Shown in pieces: positions 1 to 8,382 of a stretch of 64,000 nucleotides of DNA. Location of the stretch: positions 121,680 to 185,679 of the forward strand of contig NZ_FUYF01000006.1 of assembly GCF_900167555.1 (NCBI RefSeq). Direction: 5' to 3'. Under the pieces are notes generated by a model, which was not told the origin of the DNA, ran no database searches, and was given only the letters and a program-made list of their open reading frames with translations. The stretch's first letter is position 1. Each line of letters begins with the position of its first letter. This DNA is from Gemmiger formicilis. Lineage in GTDB: Bacteria; Bacillota; Clostridia; Oscillospirales; Ruminococcaceae. The translations under genes were made by a program, and so were the position numbers.

Positions 1-1155
1 GTCGGCATGGGCGCGTCCAAGGTGCGCGACCTGTTCAAGCAGGCAGGTGAAAAAGCGCCCTGCATCGTCTTTATTGATGAGATCGATACGATCGGCAAGA
101 AGCGTGACGGCGGCTCCAACCTTGGCGGCAACGACGAGCGTGAGCAGACGCTGAACCAGCTGCTGACCGAGATGGACGGCTTTGACGCCACAAAGGGCGT
201 CGTCATCCTGGCGGCGACGAACCGCCCGGAATCCCTGGACCCTGCGCTGACCCGCCCGGGCCGTTTTGACCGCCGTGTGCCCGTCGAGCTGCCCGATCTG
301 AAGGGCCGCGAGAGCATCCTGCGCCTGCACGCTAAGAAAGTCAAGCTCGGCCCCGACTGTGACTTTGGTGTTGTGGCCCGCATGACGCCCGGTGCGTCCG
401 GCGCCGAGCTGGCTAACATCGTGAACGAGGCCGCGCTCTGCGCTGTGCGCCATCACCGCAAGGCCGTGACCCAGTTCGACCTGCAGGAGGCCGTGGACAC
501 GATCCTGGCCGGTGCGCAGAAGAAGAACAAGATCCTCAACAATAAGGAAAAGTGCATCGTCTCCTACCATGAGGTCGGCCACGCGCTGGTGGCGGCCTTG
601 CAGACGAACAGCGCCCCCGTGCAGAAAATTACCATTGTGCCGCGCACGTCCGGTGCGCTGGGCTTCACCATGCAGGTGGAGGACGGCGACCACACGCTGA
701 TGACGAAAGAGGAGATCCTGAACAAGATCGCGACGCTGACCGGAGGACGCGCGGCGGAGGAGCTGATCTTCCACTCCATCACGACGGGCGCGTCGAACGA
801 TATTGAGCAGGCCACCAAGCTGGCCCGCGCACTGGTCACCCGCTACGGCATGACCGAGGATTTCGATATGGTCGCGCTGGAGACTGTGAACAACGCCTAC
901 CTGGGCGGCGACGCGAGCCTGGCCTGCAGCGAGCAGACGGCGGCTCAGGTCGATGCCAAGGTCGTGGAGATCGTACAGGCCGAGCACAAGAAGGCCTACC
1001 AGCTGTTGGCCGACAACAAGCGCAAGCTGGACGAAATTGCCCAGTATCTGTATGAAAAAGAGACGATCTCCGGCGAGGAGTTTATGCGCATTTTGAACGC
1101 ACAGCCGCAGTTACCGGCGGGGCCTTCGGCAGATTCCACAAATCAGGCGCAATAA
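1..1155 (+). CDS. ftsH: ATP-dependent zinc metalloprotease FtsH, 3' part
   Basis: Membrane-anchored AAA+ protease that extracts and degrades misfolded membrane proteins and some short-lived cytosolic proteins. The window opens inside the gene: the reading frame is open from base 1, and 384 codons of the C-terminal part remain. What is visible: Walker B (VFIDEID), the second region of homology ending in the arginine-finger stretch GRFDRRV, the AAA lid, and the M41 peptidase domain with zinc motif HEVGH (usually HEAGH) starting at base 568. The third metal ligand probably lies in [11 protein letters not shown]. The C-terminal tail is a short low-complexity Pro/Ala/Gln stretch. N-terminal membrane segments and Walker A lie upstream of the window. 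No clear terminator follows; the next gene has its own promoter. Confidence 0.97.
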   Translation, partial: VGMGASKVRDLFKQAGEKAPCIVFIDEIDTIGKKRDGGSNLGGNDEREQTLNQLLTEMDGFDATKGVVILAATNRPESLDPALTRPGRFDRRVPVELPDLKGRESILRLHAKKVKLGPDCDFGVVARMTPGASGAELANIVNEAALCAVRHHRKAVTQFDLQEAVDTILAGAQKKNKILNNKEKCIVSYHEVGHALVAALQTNSAPVQKITIVPRTSGALGFTMQVEDGDHTLMTKEEILNKIATLTGGRAAEELIFHSITTGASNDIEQATKLARALVTRYGMTEDFDMVALETVNNAYLGGDASLACSEQTAAQVDAKVVEIVQAEHKKAYQLLADNKRKLDEIAQYLYEKETISGEEFMRILNAQPQLPAGPSADSTNQAQ

Positions 1156-1183
1156 ATTTGTGCGGTTGTTGCTGGTTTGCCCC

Positions 1184-1212
1184 TTGACGGAACCGCTGTG
1201 GGCTTGTATGAT
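1184..1212 (+). promoter_or_regulatory. Sigma-A type promoter of the acyl-carrier-like gene
   Basis: TTGACG at 1184-1189 and TATGAT at 1207-1212 are separated by 17 bases. The start codon at 1251 follows about 38 bases downstream, with a GAGGGGG ribosome binding site in between. Confidence 0.75.
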
Positions 1213-1250
1213 AAGAACACAAAACTTCCCAGTGAGAGGGGGAAAACGGA

Positions 1251-1502
1251 ATGACCTTTGAAGAATTGCAGGATCTGCTGGCAGAGCAGTTCAGCTGCGA
1301 CACGGGCGATTTGAGCCGCGGCACAGCGCTGGCTGACCTGGGCGCCGACCATGAGGATATGATCGAGCTGGCGTGGGCACTGGGCGAGGCAATCGGCGAG
1401 GCAATCGGCGAGGAGATCGACGAGAGTGAGCTGAGCGAGGATTTCACCATCGGTGAGCTGTGGCGTTTTGTGCGTGACAAGGAAGAAAACGCACAGGAGT
1501 AA
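1251..1502 (+). CDS. Acyl-carrier-protein-like small acidic protein lacking the phosphopantetheine serine
   Basis: An 83-residue acidic protein with the length, charge and helix pattern of an acyl carrier protein (start MTFEELQDLLAEQF, then LADLGADHEDMIEL). In true carrier proteins the corresponding stretch is LGxDSLDxxEL, whose serine carries 4'-phosphopantetheine. Here the DSL is replaced by DHE, so no attachment serine is present. A duplicated EAIG(E) tract (codons around 44-52) lengthens the third helix. It is monocistronic, with its own promoter (1184-1212) and terminator (1514-1540). The function is unknown. It could be a degenerate carrier protein, a binding partner that mimics one, or an unrelated helical bundle. 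The fold assignment is inference from sequence pattern; absence of the serine is seen directly. Confidence 0.7.
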   Translation: MTFEELQDLLAEQFSCDTGDLSRGTALADLGADHEDMIELAWALGEAIGEAIGEEIDESELSEDFTIGELWRFVRDKEENAQE

Positions 1503-1513
1503 AACAAACGAAG

Positions 1514-1540
1514 GGCCTGCCTTTTGAGGCAGGCCTTTTT
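1514..1540 (+). terminator. Intrinsic terminator
   Basis: Perfect 8-bp stem GGCCTGCC / GGCAGGCC around a TTTTGA loop, followed by five T. It ends the acyl-carrier-like transcript. Confidence 0.9.
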
Positions 1541-1577
1541 GGTATGCAGGTGTGTAAACGAACGGGCGCGCATTCCC

Positions 1578-1655
1578 GTAGGGGCGGATTCCATATCCGC
1601 CCGGGAGGTTTGCGGCGGCGCGAGGTGCGCGGGCGCATATAGAATGCGCCCCTAC
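1578..1655. repeat. Class A repeat (REPIN-like pair)
   Basis: A 78-bp element starting GTAGGGGCG and ending CGCCCCTAC. Each end is its own hairpin (1578-1602 and 1631-1655), the two in inverted orientation about a 25-base spacer. The GTAG foot next to a hairpin is the hallmark of REP sequences mobilised by RAYT (TnpA-REP) proteins. Several relatives occur in the window. Confidence 0.75.
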
Positions 1656-1683
1656 GGTCAGGCAGATACGGAAAGCAGGAATC

Positions 1684-3231
1684 ATGAAAAACACAAAAAC
1701 CAAGCGCATGCTGGCGGTGGCGGCGCTGCTGGCCGTGGGGCTGGCGCTGATGCTCTACTACGCGGCGCACAAGCAGGGCTACCATGTGGACGAGCTGTAC
1801 ACCTATGAGCTGGCAAACTATCCCGGCGGGTTCTACGCGCTGGAGGACGGCTATATGGACAGCTGGCACGACGGCAGCTTTTACAGCGCGGTCCTGACGC
1901 CGGGCCGCCCGTTTGACTATACCATCCCGTGGAACAACCAGAAGATCGATGTCCACCCGCCGCTCTACTATTGCCTGATCTATACGGCGGAGTCGCTGTT
2001 CCCGCAGCTGGGTCTGCCGTGGGTGGGGCTGCTGCCGAACTTTGTCTGCATCCTGGCGGGCGCGGCGGTGCTGTACTGCACGGCGAAGCGGCTGATCGGG
2101 CGGTTCTGGCCCGCGTGGACGGCGGCGGCCTGCTGGCTGCTCTGCGTCGGCGTGCAGGGCATGGCGGTGTTCACCCGGATGTACAGCCTGATGATGCTGG
2201 AGGGCATCGTGCTTTTGTACTGCCATGTGGTTTTGTGGCAGGCGCTGCAGGCGGGGCAAAAGCCGCCGCGGGCGGTCTGGCCGGGTCTGTTTGCGGTCAC
2301 AATGGCCGGGGCGCTGACGCAGTATTTCTTTTTGGTGTTCTGCTTTTTCGTCTGCGGGCTGTTCGGCGTCTGGCTGCTGGCTACGCGGCGGTTCAAGACG
2401 GCGGGCGGCTATGTGATCGCCGAGTTTGCCGCGCTGGCTGCGGCGTATGCGGCCTTCCCCACGATGAAGGCCCATATCTTCTCCGGCTCCCGCGGAAAAG
2501 AGGCATTTGCGAGCGTCTTTGACCTGTCCGCGCTGGCGGAGTGGGGCAGGAGCATCGGCACGGTGGTGCAGCTGCTGGCGGCCCAGTTCGGCGGGCTTTG
2601 GCTGTGGGCTGTGGTTGTGGCTGCCGCGGCGGTGGTGCTGTGGCGGCGCGGCTGCCGTCTGCGCGGCAATGGCCTGTTTGCCGCCGGGCTGCTGCTGGCG
2701 TCGGCGGGGTACGTGGCGCTGATCGATAAGGCCGCGCCGTTTGAGGCGGACCGCTACTATGTGGTGATCTACGCCGCTGTGGTGCTGGCTGTGGCTGTGG
2801 TGCTGGCCAGGCTGGCCCCGCAGCACGAGACCCTGCTGCTGCTGGCACTGGTGCCGATCCTTGCGGCGCACCGGACCGACCCCAACGCCTACCTGTATGA
2901 GGACGCCGCCCCGCGCAAGGCTGCGCTGGCCGACACCGAGAGGCTGCCCGCCGTTGTGCTGAACAAGGCGGGGTATGAGGTCGCGCCCGACCTGTTCTTG
3001 GAGGAGTTCGCCAAGCGCGAGGCCGTTGACCAGGCAAGCGGCGAGGACGATGCTGCCAGCCTGCGCGCGGCGGTGGAGAGCCGGGACCTGCACGACGGAT
3101 TTTTGCTGTACGGCTACAATTACGACGCCGCCGTGCTGCGTGCCCTGGCCGAGGATACGCTGGACGTGGAAAAAATCGAGCTTGTGACCGACGGGGAACG
3201 GTGCCCGGTGTATTATATTGAGCTGAAGTGA
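1684..3231 (+). CDS. Polytopic GT-C-like glycosyltransferase
   Basis: A 515-residue membrane protein with about nine to ten hydrophobic segments and a short Lys-rich N-terminus. The first extracytoplasmic loop carries HVDELYTY, an Asp-Glu pair right after the first membrane segment. A later HPPLYYCLIY stretch resembles the loop motifs of the PMT_2/ArnT-like glycosyltransferases (GT39/GT83 group). These use polyprenyl-phosphate sugars as donors on the outer face of the membrane. A roughly 110-residue soluble tail follows the last membrane segment. It is the first gene of the rightward glycan operon. Its start is preceded by a weak AGCAGGA site. The donor and acceptor cannot be told from sequence. 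Family membership is inferred from motif and topology. Confidence 0.75.
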   Translation: MKNTKTKRMLAVAALLAVGLALMLYYAAHKQGYHVDELYTYELANYPGGFYALEDGYMDSWHDGSFYSAVLTPGRPFDYTIPWNNQKIDVHPPLYYCLIYTAESLFPQLGLPWVGLLPNFVCILAGAAVLYCTAKRLIGRFWPAWTAAACWLLCVGVQGMAVFTRMYSLMMLEGIVLLYCHVVLWQALQAGQKPPRAVWPGLFAVTMAGALTQYFFLVFCFFVCGLFGVWLLATRRFKTAGGYVIAEFAALAAAYAAFPTMKAHIFSGSRGKEAFASVFDLSALAEWGRSIGTVVQLLAAQFGGLWLWAVVVAAAAVVLWRRGCRLRGNGLFAAGLLLASAGYVALIDKAAPFEADRYYVVIYAAVVLAVAVVLARLAPQHETLLLLALVPILAAHRTDPNAYLYEDAAPRKAALADTERLPAVVLNKAGYEVAPDLFLEEFAKREAVDQASGEDDAASLRAAVESRDLHDGFLLYGYNYDAAVLRALAEDTLDVEKIELVTDGERCPVYYIELK

Positions 3232-3240
3232 GGGAAAAAG

Positions 3241-3265
3241 GCTTCCCCCCCCCGAGGGGGAAGCT
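3241..3265. repeat. Class B C/G-rich hairpin
   Basis: GCTTCCCCC...GGGGGAAGC hairpin immediately after the stop of the preceding glycosyltransferase. It has no T-run, so it is not a standard terminator. Confidence 0.6.
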
Positions 3266-3299
3266 TAGCTTGTAGAAAAAGCCTGTTACCGGAAGATTT

Positions 3300-3432
3300 G
3301 TAGGGATGGGTCTTGACCCATCCGCACATCTGGCCGCGCGCAGCGCATAAAATCGCGCCGAATGGCGCGCGGTTTTCCCGTCGTGTCGTGCTTTTGGCAA
3401 GGCAGCACGGAACGGTCAAGACCGTTCCCTAC
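3300..3432. repeat. Class A repeat (REPIN-like pair)
   Basis: Starts GTAGGGATGGG and ends TTCCCTAC. Flanking bases extend the terminal inverted repeat to 13 bp (AGATTTGTAGGGA at 3294-3306 and its complement at 3426-3438). Both ends fold into hairpins: GGGATGGGTC/GACCCATCC and GGAACGGTC/GACCGTTCC. Confidence 0.75.
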
Positions 3433-3479
3433 AAATCTACCGAAAGTTTGCAATATTCCCATTAAGTTTATCGACAGCT

Positions 3480-3508
3480 CGGCCTTCCCCCGCGGGGGAA
3501 GGCTTTTT
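3480..3508. repeat. Class B hairpin just before a ribosome binding site
   Basis: CCTTCCCCC GC GGGGGAAGG palindrome at about 3482-3502, then CTTTTTAGAGAAAAGGGGG leading into the next start codon. It may act as an mRNA structure that sets expression of the next gene. Confidence 0.6.
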
Positions 3509-3526
3509 AGAGAAAAGGGGGCGTGT

Positions 3527-5299
3527 ATGCTTTCTAAAAAAAGAAACGGCTGGCTGTGGGTCGTGATGCTGTTTGCGGTGTGCGCCGTTGTGTACGGGAT
3601 GCTGAGCAGCTACCCGCGGGAGCTGGCCGTCTACAGCGACGAGCTGCGGTATCTGGATGTGGCGCGCAGCCTTTTGCAGGGGCGCGGGCTGCGGGTGCGC
3701 AATATGCCCAGCGACTACCAGAAGATTCTATACCCGCTCTGCATCCTGCCGGCGCTGCTGCTGAAAACCACCGCCGCGCAGATCACGGCCATCGGCTGGC
3801 TGAACGCCGTATATATGGCAAGCGCGGTGTTCCCGGCCTATGCGCTGGCACGGGCCATGGACATGAACCGCCACCGCACGGCGTTTCTCGTCGGCGTTAC
3901 GGCAGTGATGCCCACGATGTCCGCTGCGAGTACGTTTATGAGCGAGACGGTGTTTCTGCCGCTGTCGCTGTGGCAGGTGTATTTTTTCCTGCGGGCGATG
4001 CTGGCAGAGCCGAAGGCCCGCGTGGGCTGGTGCGCGGCGGCGGGGGCGTTCTGCTACCTGTTGTATCTGAACAAGGAGGTCGCGCTCTATTATCTGATCG
4101 CCTGGGTGCTTGTGCGCGCGTGGGTCTGGTGGCATGACAAGGCGTCGTGGCGGGCGGAGCTGGCCTGCAATGCCGCGCTGCTGGGCAGCTTTCTGGTCTG
4201 CTTTCTGCTGGCCAAGGCGACGCTGTTCCGCGGGCTGGGCAACTCCTACAACCAGACCGGCTGGCTGACGGCGGCGCAGTGGCGCTTTCTGCCGTTTGCG
4301 CTGGTGTGCGACGCGCTGTTTGCCGTGCTGGCGTTCTGGGTGTTCCCGGTGCTGCTGCCGCTCTGCGGGCTGCACCGCCCGCGCAGGGGCAGCGATGCCC
4401 GCCGCACCCAGCTGCCGCTCTTTTTGCTGCTCTCCCTTGGCATCGCCGTGGCGGTCATTGCGTGGTCCATCACGGTGCGCGAGGATTTAGGCTCGCTGTC
4501 GCCGCGGCAGCATACGCGGTATCTGGAGCCGCTGCTGATCCCGCTGCTGGCGGTGACGCTGGACACGCTGGATGAAAAGCTGACCAAAACGCGCCGCCGG
4601 ATCTTGGCGGCTTTGACGATAGCCTGGGGCGTGCTGTTCGTGGCCGTCTGCCGGGCCATCGGCGCGGGCGCGGGCGACAACACCCTTTTGCAGTGGTTTG
4701 ACTTCGTGGCGGACCGCACGGACCGCCTGCCCGTGCTGGGGCAGGGGGCGTGGCTGGCGGTGTGGCGTGCAGTGATTGCTGTTGGCGTGGCCGTGCTGGG
4801 CGTGCTGCTGGTGCGCCGCAGGGGCCGCCGCGTGCTGGCCGGTGCGGCGCTGGTGCTCTGCGTGCTGTGCTACGCGGGCGAGTGGCGCATCAACCGTTGG
4901 ACGTATGAGGTCCCCGCCGGGACCGCACAGCAGGCGTCGGCGCTGAACGACGCGCTGGCGGAGCTGGACGGCAGAGTTTTGTTTATCCCCTACGGCGTGC
5001 GCCAGCGGGACAGCCAGCTCATAGAAACGTATGTCGCGCGGGATGTCTATATCGTCGAGTATGAGACGCTTTTGCAGAGCGGTGCGCTGGCAGACGGCGT
5101 GCTGGACCTGACCGCCGAGGCCGTCGGGCCGGAGTACCCGGGCAGGGCATATACCGATTTGGACGCGGCGGACTGGGTGCTGGCAACGGACGGCGTGCCG
5201 GTGGATACGAGCGCGCTGGAAAAGGCGGACGCGGCGTGCCCAGCGGGGTATGTGCTGTATCGGAATTTGGATACACAGAGGGTCAGGTTTTTAAGCTGA
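3527..5299 (+). CDS. Polytopic GT-C-like glycosyltransferase
   Basis: A 590-residue membrane protein with about eleven hydrophobic segments. After the first segment the loop reads AVYSDELRYLDVARSLL: an Asp-Glu pair plus the YxxxA(R)xLLxG pattern common to ArnT/PMT-like (GT-C) glycosyltransferases. A soluble C-terminal domain of about 120 residues follows the last membrane segment. The frame is open 165 bases further upstream, but that stretch is dispersed repeat. I chose ATG 3527 because AAAAGGGGG precedes it and the encoded N-terminus (MLSKKRNGW) is a normal membrane-protein start. With the gene at 1684 it suggests a lipid-linked glycan that is decorated outside the cell. Substrate unknown. 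Confidence 0.75.
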   Translation: MLSKKRNGWLWVVMLFAVCAVVYGMLSSYPRELAVYSDELRYLDVARSLLQGRGLRVRNMPSDYQKILYPLCILPALLLKTTAAQITAIGWLNAVYMASAVFPAYALARAMDMNRHRTAFLVGVTAVMPTMSAASTFMSETVFLPLSLWQVYFFLRAMLAEPKARVGWCAAAGAFCYLLYLNKEVALYYLIAWVLVRAWVWWHDKASWRAELACNAALLGSFLVCFLLAKATLFRGLGNSYNQTGWLTAAQWRFLPFALVCDALFAVLAFWVFPVLLPLCGLHRPRRGSDARRTQLPLFLLLSLGIAVAVIAWSITVREDLGSLSPRQHTRYLEPLLIPLLAVTLDTLDEKLTKTRRRILAALTIAWGVLFVAVCRAIGAGAGDNTLLQWFDFVADRTDRLPVLGQGAWLAVWRAVIAVGVAVLGVLLVRRRGRRVLAGAALVLCVLCYAGEWRINRWTYEVPAGTAQQASALNDALAELDGRVLFIPYGVRQRDSQLIETYVARDVYIVEYETLLQSGALADGVLDLTAEAVGPEYPGRAYTDLDAADWVLATDGVPVDTSALEKADAACPAGYVLYRNLDTQRVRFLS

Positions 5300-5318
5300 G
5301 CGCGGCGGGAAACGGGCA

Positions 5319-5449
5319 GAGCCCCTCCGGCCTCGCAGGCTCGGCCACCTCCCCTGTGAGGGGAGGCTTTCGCGGACGGCAAAGCCGTCCGAAACAAGGC
5401 GCCCCACGCAGTGGGGAGCTGGCCGCGCGCAGCAAGGCCTGAGGGGCTC
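5319..5449. repeat. Class B composite long hairpin
   Basis: A 131-base inverted structure. The outer arms are GAGCCCCTCCGGCCT and AGGCCTGAGGGGCTC (imperfect). Nested hairpins lie inside (CTCCCC/GGGGAG, GGACGGC/GCCGTCC, CCCCAC/GTGGGG). Relatives lie at 57140-57240 and elsewhere. Confidence 0.65.
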
Positions 5450-5486
5450 CGGCACCTTCCCATTGTGCATCTATTCAAAATATCGT

Positions 5487-5516
5487 CCCCTCTTTTCCCA
5501 AGAGGGGGCTTTTTTT
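5487..5516 (+). terminator. Intrinsic terminator upstream of the GT-2 gene
   Basis: CCCCTCTT/AAGAGGGG stem with a 5-base loop followed by a run of T interrupted late by C. It separates the first two membrane glycosyltransferase genes from the downstream promoter. Confidence 0.75.
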
Positions 5517-5517
5517 C

Positions 5518-5546
5518 TTGCGATTGGCGGCGCGGTGTTGTATAAT
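5518..5546 (+). promoter_or_regulatory. Strong sigma-A type promoter
   Basis: TTGCGA at 5518-5523, a 17-base spacer, and a perfect TATAAT at 5541-5546. It overlaps the tail of the terminator and lies about 40 bases before the GT-2 start at 5586. It likely drives 5586-12502. Confidence 0.85.
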
Positions 5547-5585
5547 CTTTATTATGTAGAACTGTGTGCAGAAAAGGAGCTTTCC

Positions 5586-6380
5586 ATGGAAAAACTGCTG
5601 GTTTTTATCCCTGCTTATAACTGCGAAAAGCAGGTCACGCGGGTGCTTTCGCAGCTGTTGGATCAGCGCATTGCCCCGTGGGTGGGGGAGTGCATCGTCG
5701 TAAACAACCGCTCTGCCGACGGCACCGAGGCCGCCGTGCAGGACTGGATGGCCCGCCACCCCGACGCGCCGGTCCGCCTGCTGCGCAATGACCAGAACTA
5801 CGGTCTGGGCGGCAGCCACAAGGTCGCGTTCGGCTACGCGGCGGCCCACGGGTACGAGCATCTGGTCGTGCTGCACGGCGACGACCAGGGCGCTATTGCG
5901 GACCTGCTGCCGATTCTGAACGACGGTACCTACAAAAAATACGACTGCTGCCTTGGCTCCCGCTTTATGAAGGGCAGCAAGACCGGCGGCTACAGTGCGC
6001 TGCGCACCTGGGGCAACTACGGCTTCAACTGGCTCTTTAGCTTAGTGGCCCGCAAAAAAATCACCGATCTGGGCAGCGGGCTGAACCTGTATGCCGTAGA
6101 ACCGCTGAAAAACGAGTACTACAAAAAGTTCCCGGATACGCTGTATTTTAACGACTGCATGATCCTGGCGCTCTGCCAGATGAAGCAGCGGGTGCTGTTC
6201 TTCCCCATCAGCTGGCGGGAGGAGGATCAGGTCAGCAACAACAAGCTGACGAGCTTTGGCATCAGCCTGCTCAAGCTCTGCGGCAAGTATCTGGCCGGGC
6301 CGCGGGCCTTTGTGGAGCGCGAATGGCGCGAGAAAATCATTGAGGATTACAGCTACGAGGTCGTAGCTTCCAACCTGTAA
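5586..6380 (+). CDS. GT-2 family glycosyltransferase
   Basis: A 264-residue soluble transferase of the GT-A fold, family 2. The N-terminal FIPAYNCEKQV is the nucleotide-binding strand, VVNNRSADGT the next, and LHGDDQG is the metal-binding DxD region. No membrane segment is evident. Members of this subgroup move a sugar from a nucleotide sugar to polyprenyl phosphate or to a glycan. That would fit with neighbouring GT-C proteins, which need polyprenyl-phosphate sugars. ATG 5586 is preceded by AAAAGGAGC. The frame is open further upstream only across the promoter and terminator, so the earlier start is not credible. It is followed after 13 bases by the epimerase, so co-transcribed. Confidence 0.88.
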   Translation: MEKLLVFIPAYNCEKQVTRVLSQLLDQRIAPWVGECIVVNNRSADGTEAAVQDWMARHPDAPVRLLRNDQNYGLGGSHKVAFGYAAAHGYEHLVVLHGDDQGAIADLLPILNDGTYKKYDCCLGSRFMKGSKTGGYSALRTWGNYGFNWLFSLVARKKITDLGSGLNLYAVEPLKNEYYKKFPDTLYFNDCMILALCQMKQRVLFFPISWREEDQVSNNKLTSFGISLLKLCGKYLAGPRAFVEREWREKIIEDYSYEVVASNL

Positions 6381-6393
6381 GGAGGGCTTTGGT

Positions 6394-7422
6394 ATGAAGA
6401 TTCTGGTGACGGGCGCTGCCGGGTTTATCGGCGGCCAGCTGTGGCATACGCTGTGGAAGCGCGGGGACGAGGTCGTCGGCATTGACAACTTCTCCTACGG
6501 CAATCCGGACAACCTGAAGTTTGACGACCATGATTTTGGCGCAGAGGTGCGCAGAATGGACATCCGCGACAAGGCCGGGATGCTGGCTCTGTTCGAGGCG
6601 GAAAAGTTCGATGTTGTGTATAACATTGCGGGCATTGCGCCGCTGCCGGACTGCCAGAGCGACCCCGTGCAGGCCATTGAGGTCAACACCCTGGGCCTGG
6701 TCAACCTGCTGGAGGCGGGCCGCCGCACCGGCATCAAACAGCTCGTGCAGGCATCCACCAACGCCATGTACGAGAACGAGACCGAGTTCCCGACGGTGGA
6801 GGGTAAGTTCAACCCGCCGACGCTCATTTACCCGAACACGAAATACTGCGGTGAGCGCTTTGCCCAGAGCTTTGCCGACACCTACGGCATGACTGTGACC
6901 TGCCTGCGCTTTGCCAACGTCTACGGCCCGCACATCGACTGCCTGCGCAAGCAGCCGCCGTTCGTCGGCTACATGATCCGCGAGCTGTACTATGACCGCA
7001 CGCCGGAGTTCCACTCCGACGGCAACCAGCGCCGCGATTACATCTATGTGGACGACCTGATCGCGCTGGCGCTGCGCGTCGTCGAACACCCGCAGAAGGG
7101 CTTTGATGCGGTGAACGTGTCCAGCAACCAGAGCTATTCCGTGCGCGAGCTGTATGCCATTGCCAACCGCCTGATGGGCAAAAATATTGAGGCCAAATAC
7201 TGCCCGAGCAGCCATTACTGGGCCAAGTACCCCGAGCTGTACGGCGGGGCCTACGGCATCAAACCGGAGATCCTGGACCACGAGGTCAACAAGTTCAGCC
7301 AGTGCGACAACACCCACGCCCGCGAGGTCTACGGCTGGCAGCCGCAGGTCGATATTGAGACGGGGCTGGGCAGAGTCATTGAGGCCGAGACGCGGATGCT
7401 GGCGGGACTGGAAAGCAAATAA
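6394..7422 (+). CDS. NAD-dependent sugar-nucleotide epimerase/dehydratase
   Basis: A 342-residue extended short-chain dehydrogenase. The N-terminal GAAGFIGG is the GxxGxxG dinucleotide-binding loop, with the acidic GIDNFSYG at the end of beta-2. The catalytic Thr/Ser lies in ASTNAMY and the YxxxK dyad in YPNTK. The C-terminal half carries RRDYIYVDDL, typical of UDP-glucose/GlcNAc 4-epimerases and dTDP-glucose dehydratase relatives. It probably supplies a nucleotide sugar to the transferases around it. AAGGAGGGC is well placed before ATG 6394. The exact substrate cannot be set from sequence. The family is certain; the reaction (epimerase versus dehydratase) is inference. Confidence 0.9.
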   Translation: MKILVTGAAGFIGGQLWHTLWKRGDEVVGIDNFSYGNPDNLKFDDHDFGAEVRRMDIRDKAGMLALFEAEKFDVVYNIAGIAPLPDCQSDPVQAIEVNTLGLVNLLEAGRRTGIKQLVQASTNAMYENETEFPTVEGKFNPPTLIYPNTKYCGERFAQSFADTYGMTVTCLRFANVYGPHIDCLRKQPPFVGYMIRELYYDRTPEFHSDGNQRRDYIYVDDLIALALRVVEHPQKGFDAVNVSSNQSYSVRELYAIANRLMGKNIEAKYCPSSHYWAKYPELYGGAYGIKPEILDHEVNKFSQCDNTHAREVYGWQPQVDIETGLGRVIEAETRMLAGLESK

Positions 7423-7423
7423 A

Positions 7424-7587
7424 AAATAAGAAATAATAAATAATAAAGAAGGTGGAGTTTTTGCCCCGCAGGGCAAAAACAAAGCGTAGGGACGGATTCC
7501 ATATCCGCCCGGGATGTTTGCAGCGGCGTGAGCTTTTTTGAGCGGAGCGCCAGCGACGCGGTCCACCATATTTATTATTTCTTATTT
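7424..7587. mobile_element. MITE-like 164-bp element enclosing an orphan REP
   Basis: Perfect 19-bp A/T-rich terminal inverted repeats (7424-7442 and 7569-7587). Inside them lie shorter GGTGG/CCACC arms (7451-7455, 7563-7567), a 10-bp perfect hairpin with a CGCA loop (7457-7480), and a single GTAG-footed hairpin (7486-7513). No ORF is present. It sits between two co-oriented operon genes and abuts the stop codon of the epimerase. Confidence 0.6.
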
Positions 7588-7619
7588 ATTCTTTATTATT
7601 TGAAAAAGCAGGTGCTTAC

Positions 7620-8372
7620 ATGAATAAGCTGCACTTAATCTTACCCATGGCCGGCAGGGGCAGCCGGTTTTTTAAAAACGGCTTTGTCTGCCCGAAACCG
7701 CTGATCGAAATTAACGGAAAGCCGTTCTTTTACTGGGCGGCGCGCAGCGTGGAAAAGTTTGTGGACTGCGCGGACCTCACGTTTGTGGTGCTCGAGGAGC
7801 ATATCCGCGACTTTGCCATCGACGAAAAAATCAAGGCGTACTGGCCCGCGGCCCGCATTGTGGCGCTGCCCGAGGTGACCGAGGGCGCGGCCGTCACGGC
7901 GCTGAAGGGCTGCGAGGGCCTGCCAGACGGTGAGCCGATTTTGTTCAACGACTGCGACCATCTGTTTGTTTGCAGGGCGTTTAACGAGTTCTGCGCTAAG
8001 GGCGGCTTTGCAAACGGCCCGGAGGGCGCACTGCTGACGTTTGAGAGCGATTCCCCCGCGTACAGCTATCTGCAGTACGGCGCGGACGGCAATGTCTGCC
8101 ATACGGTGGAAAAGCAGGTCGTCAGCCATGATGCCATCTGCGGCGCGTACTATTTCAAGGATAAGAAAACCTACGCCGACGCCTGCGCCGAATACCTGAA
8201 AAACTGCGAGTACAAGGAATTTTTTGTCTCCGGCATTTACAATGTGCTGGCCGCGCAGGGCGCAAGAATTGCGGGCTTTGCGTGTGATTTACATCTGCCG
8301 TTCGGCACACCGGACGAGTACCGCGCGGCGGAGGCACCCGCCAATAAGGCCGGTTTTGACGCGCTGACCTGA
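7620..8372 (+). CDS. Sugar-phosphate nucleotidyltransferase-like protein
   Basis: A 250-residue member of the NTP transferase family (GT-A-like fold). The N-terminal LPMAGRGSRF and CPKPLIEINGKP match the signature GxGxR...PKP that binds the nucleoside triphosphate. NDCDHLF supplies the metal-binding Asp. It would join a sugar phosphate (or alcohol phosphate such as a choline-type headgroup) to an NTP, giving the activated donor for the operon's transferases. The kinase-like domain encoded at 10005 and this gene resemble the kinase plus cytidylyltransferase pairing of lic-type pathways. That link is inference only. An AGGTG site precedes ATG 7620. The intergenic space before it is filled by the 164-bp repeat element. 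Confidence 0.82.
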   Translation: MNKLHLILPMAGRGSRFFKNGFVCPKPLIEINGKPFFYWAARSVEKFVDCADLTFVVLEEHIRDFAIDEKIKAYWPAARIVALPEVTEGAAVTALKGCEGLPDGEPILFNDCDHLFVCRAFNEFCAKGGFANGPEGALLTFESDSPAYSYLQYGADGNVCHTVEKQVVSHDAICGAYYFKDKKTYADACAEYLKNCEYKEFFVSGIYNVLAAQGARIAGFACDLHLPFGTPDEYRAAEAPANKAGFDALT

Positions 8373-8382
8373 AGGAGTAAGA

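Noticed and set aside
1578..3440. Repeated GTAGGGG hairpins considered as a CRISPR array
   Set aside because: Copies are isolated, scattered over the window, self-complementary and lack regular spacers.
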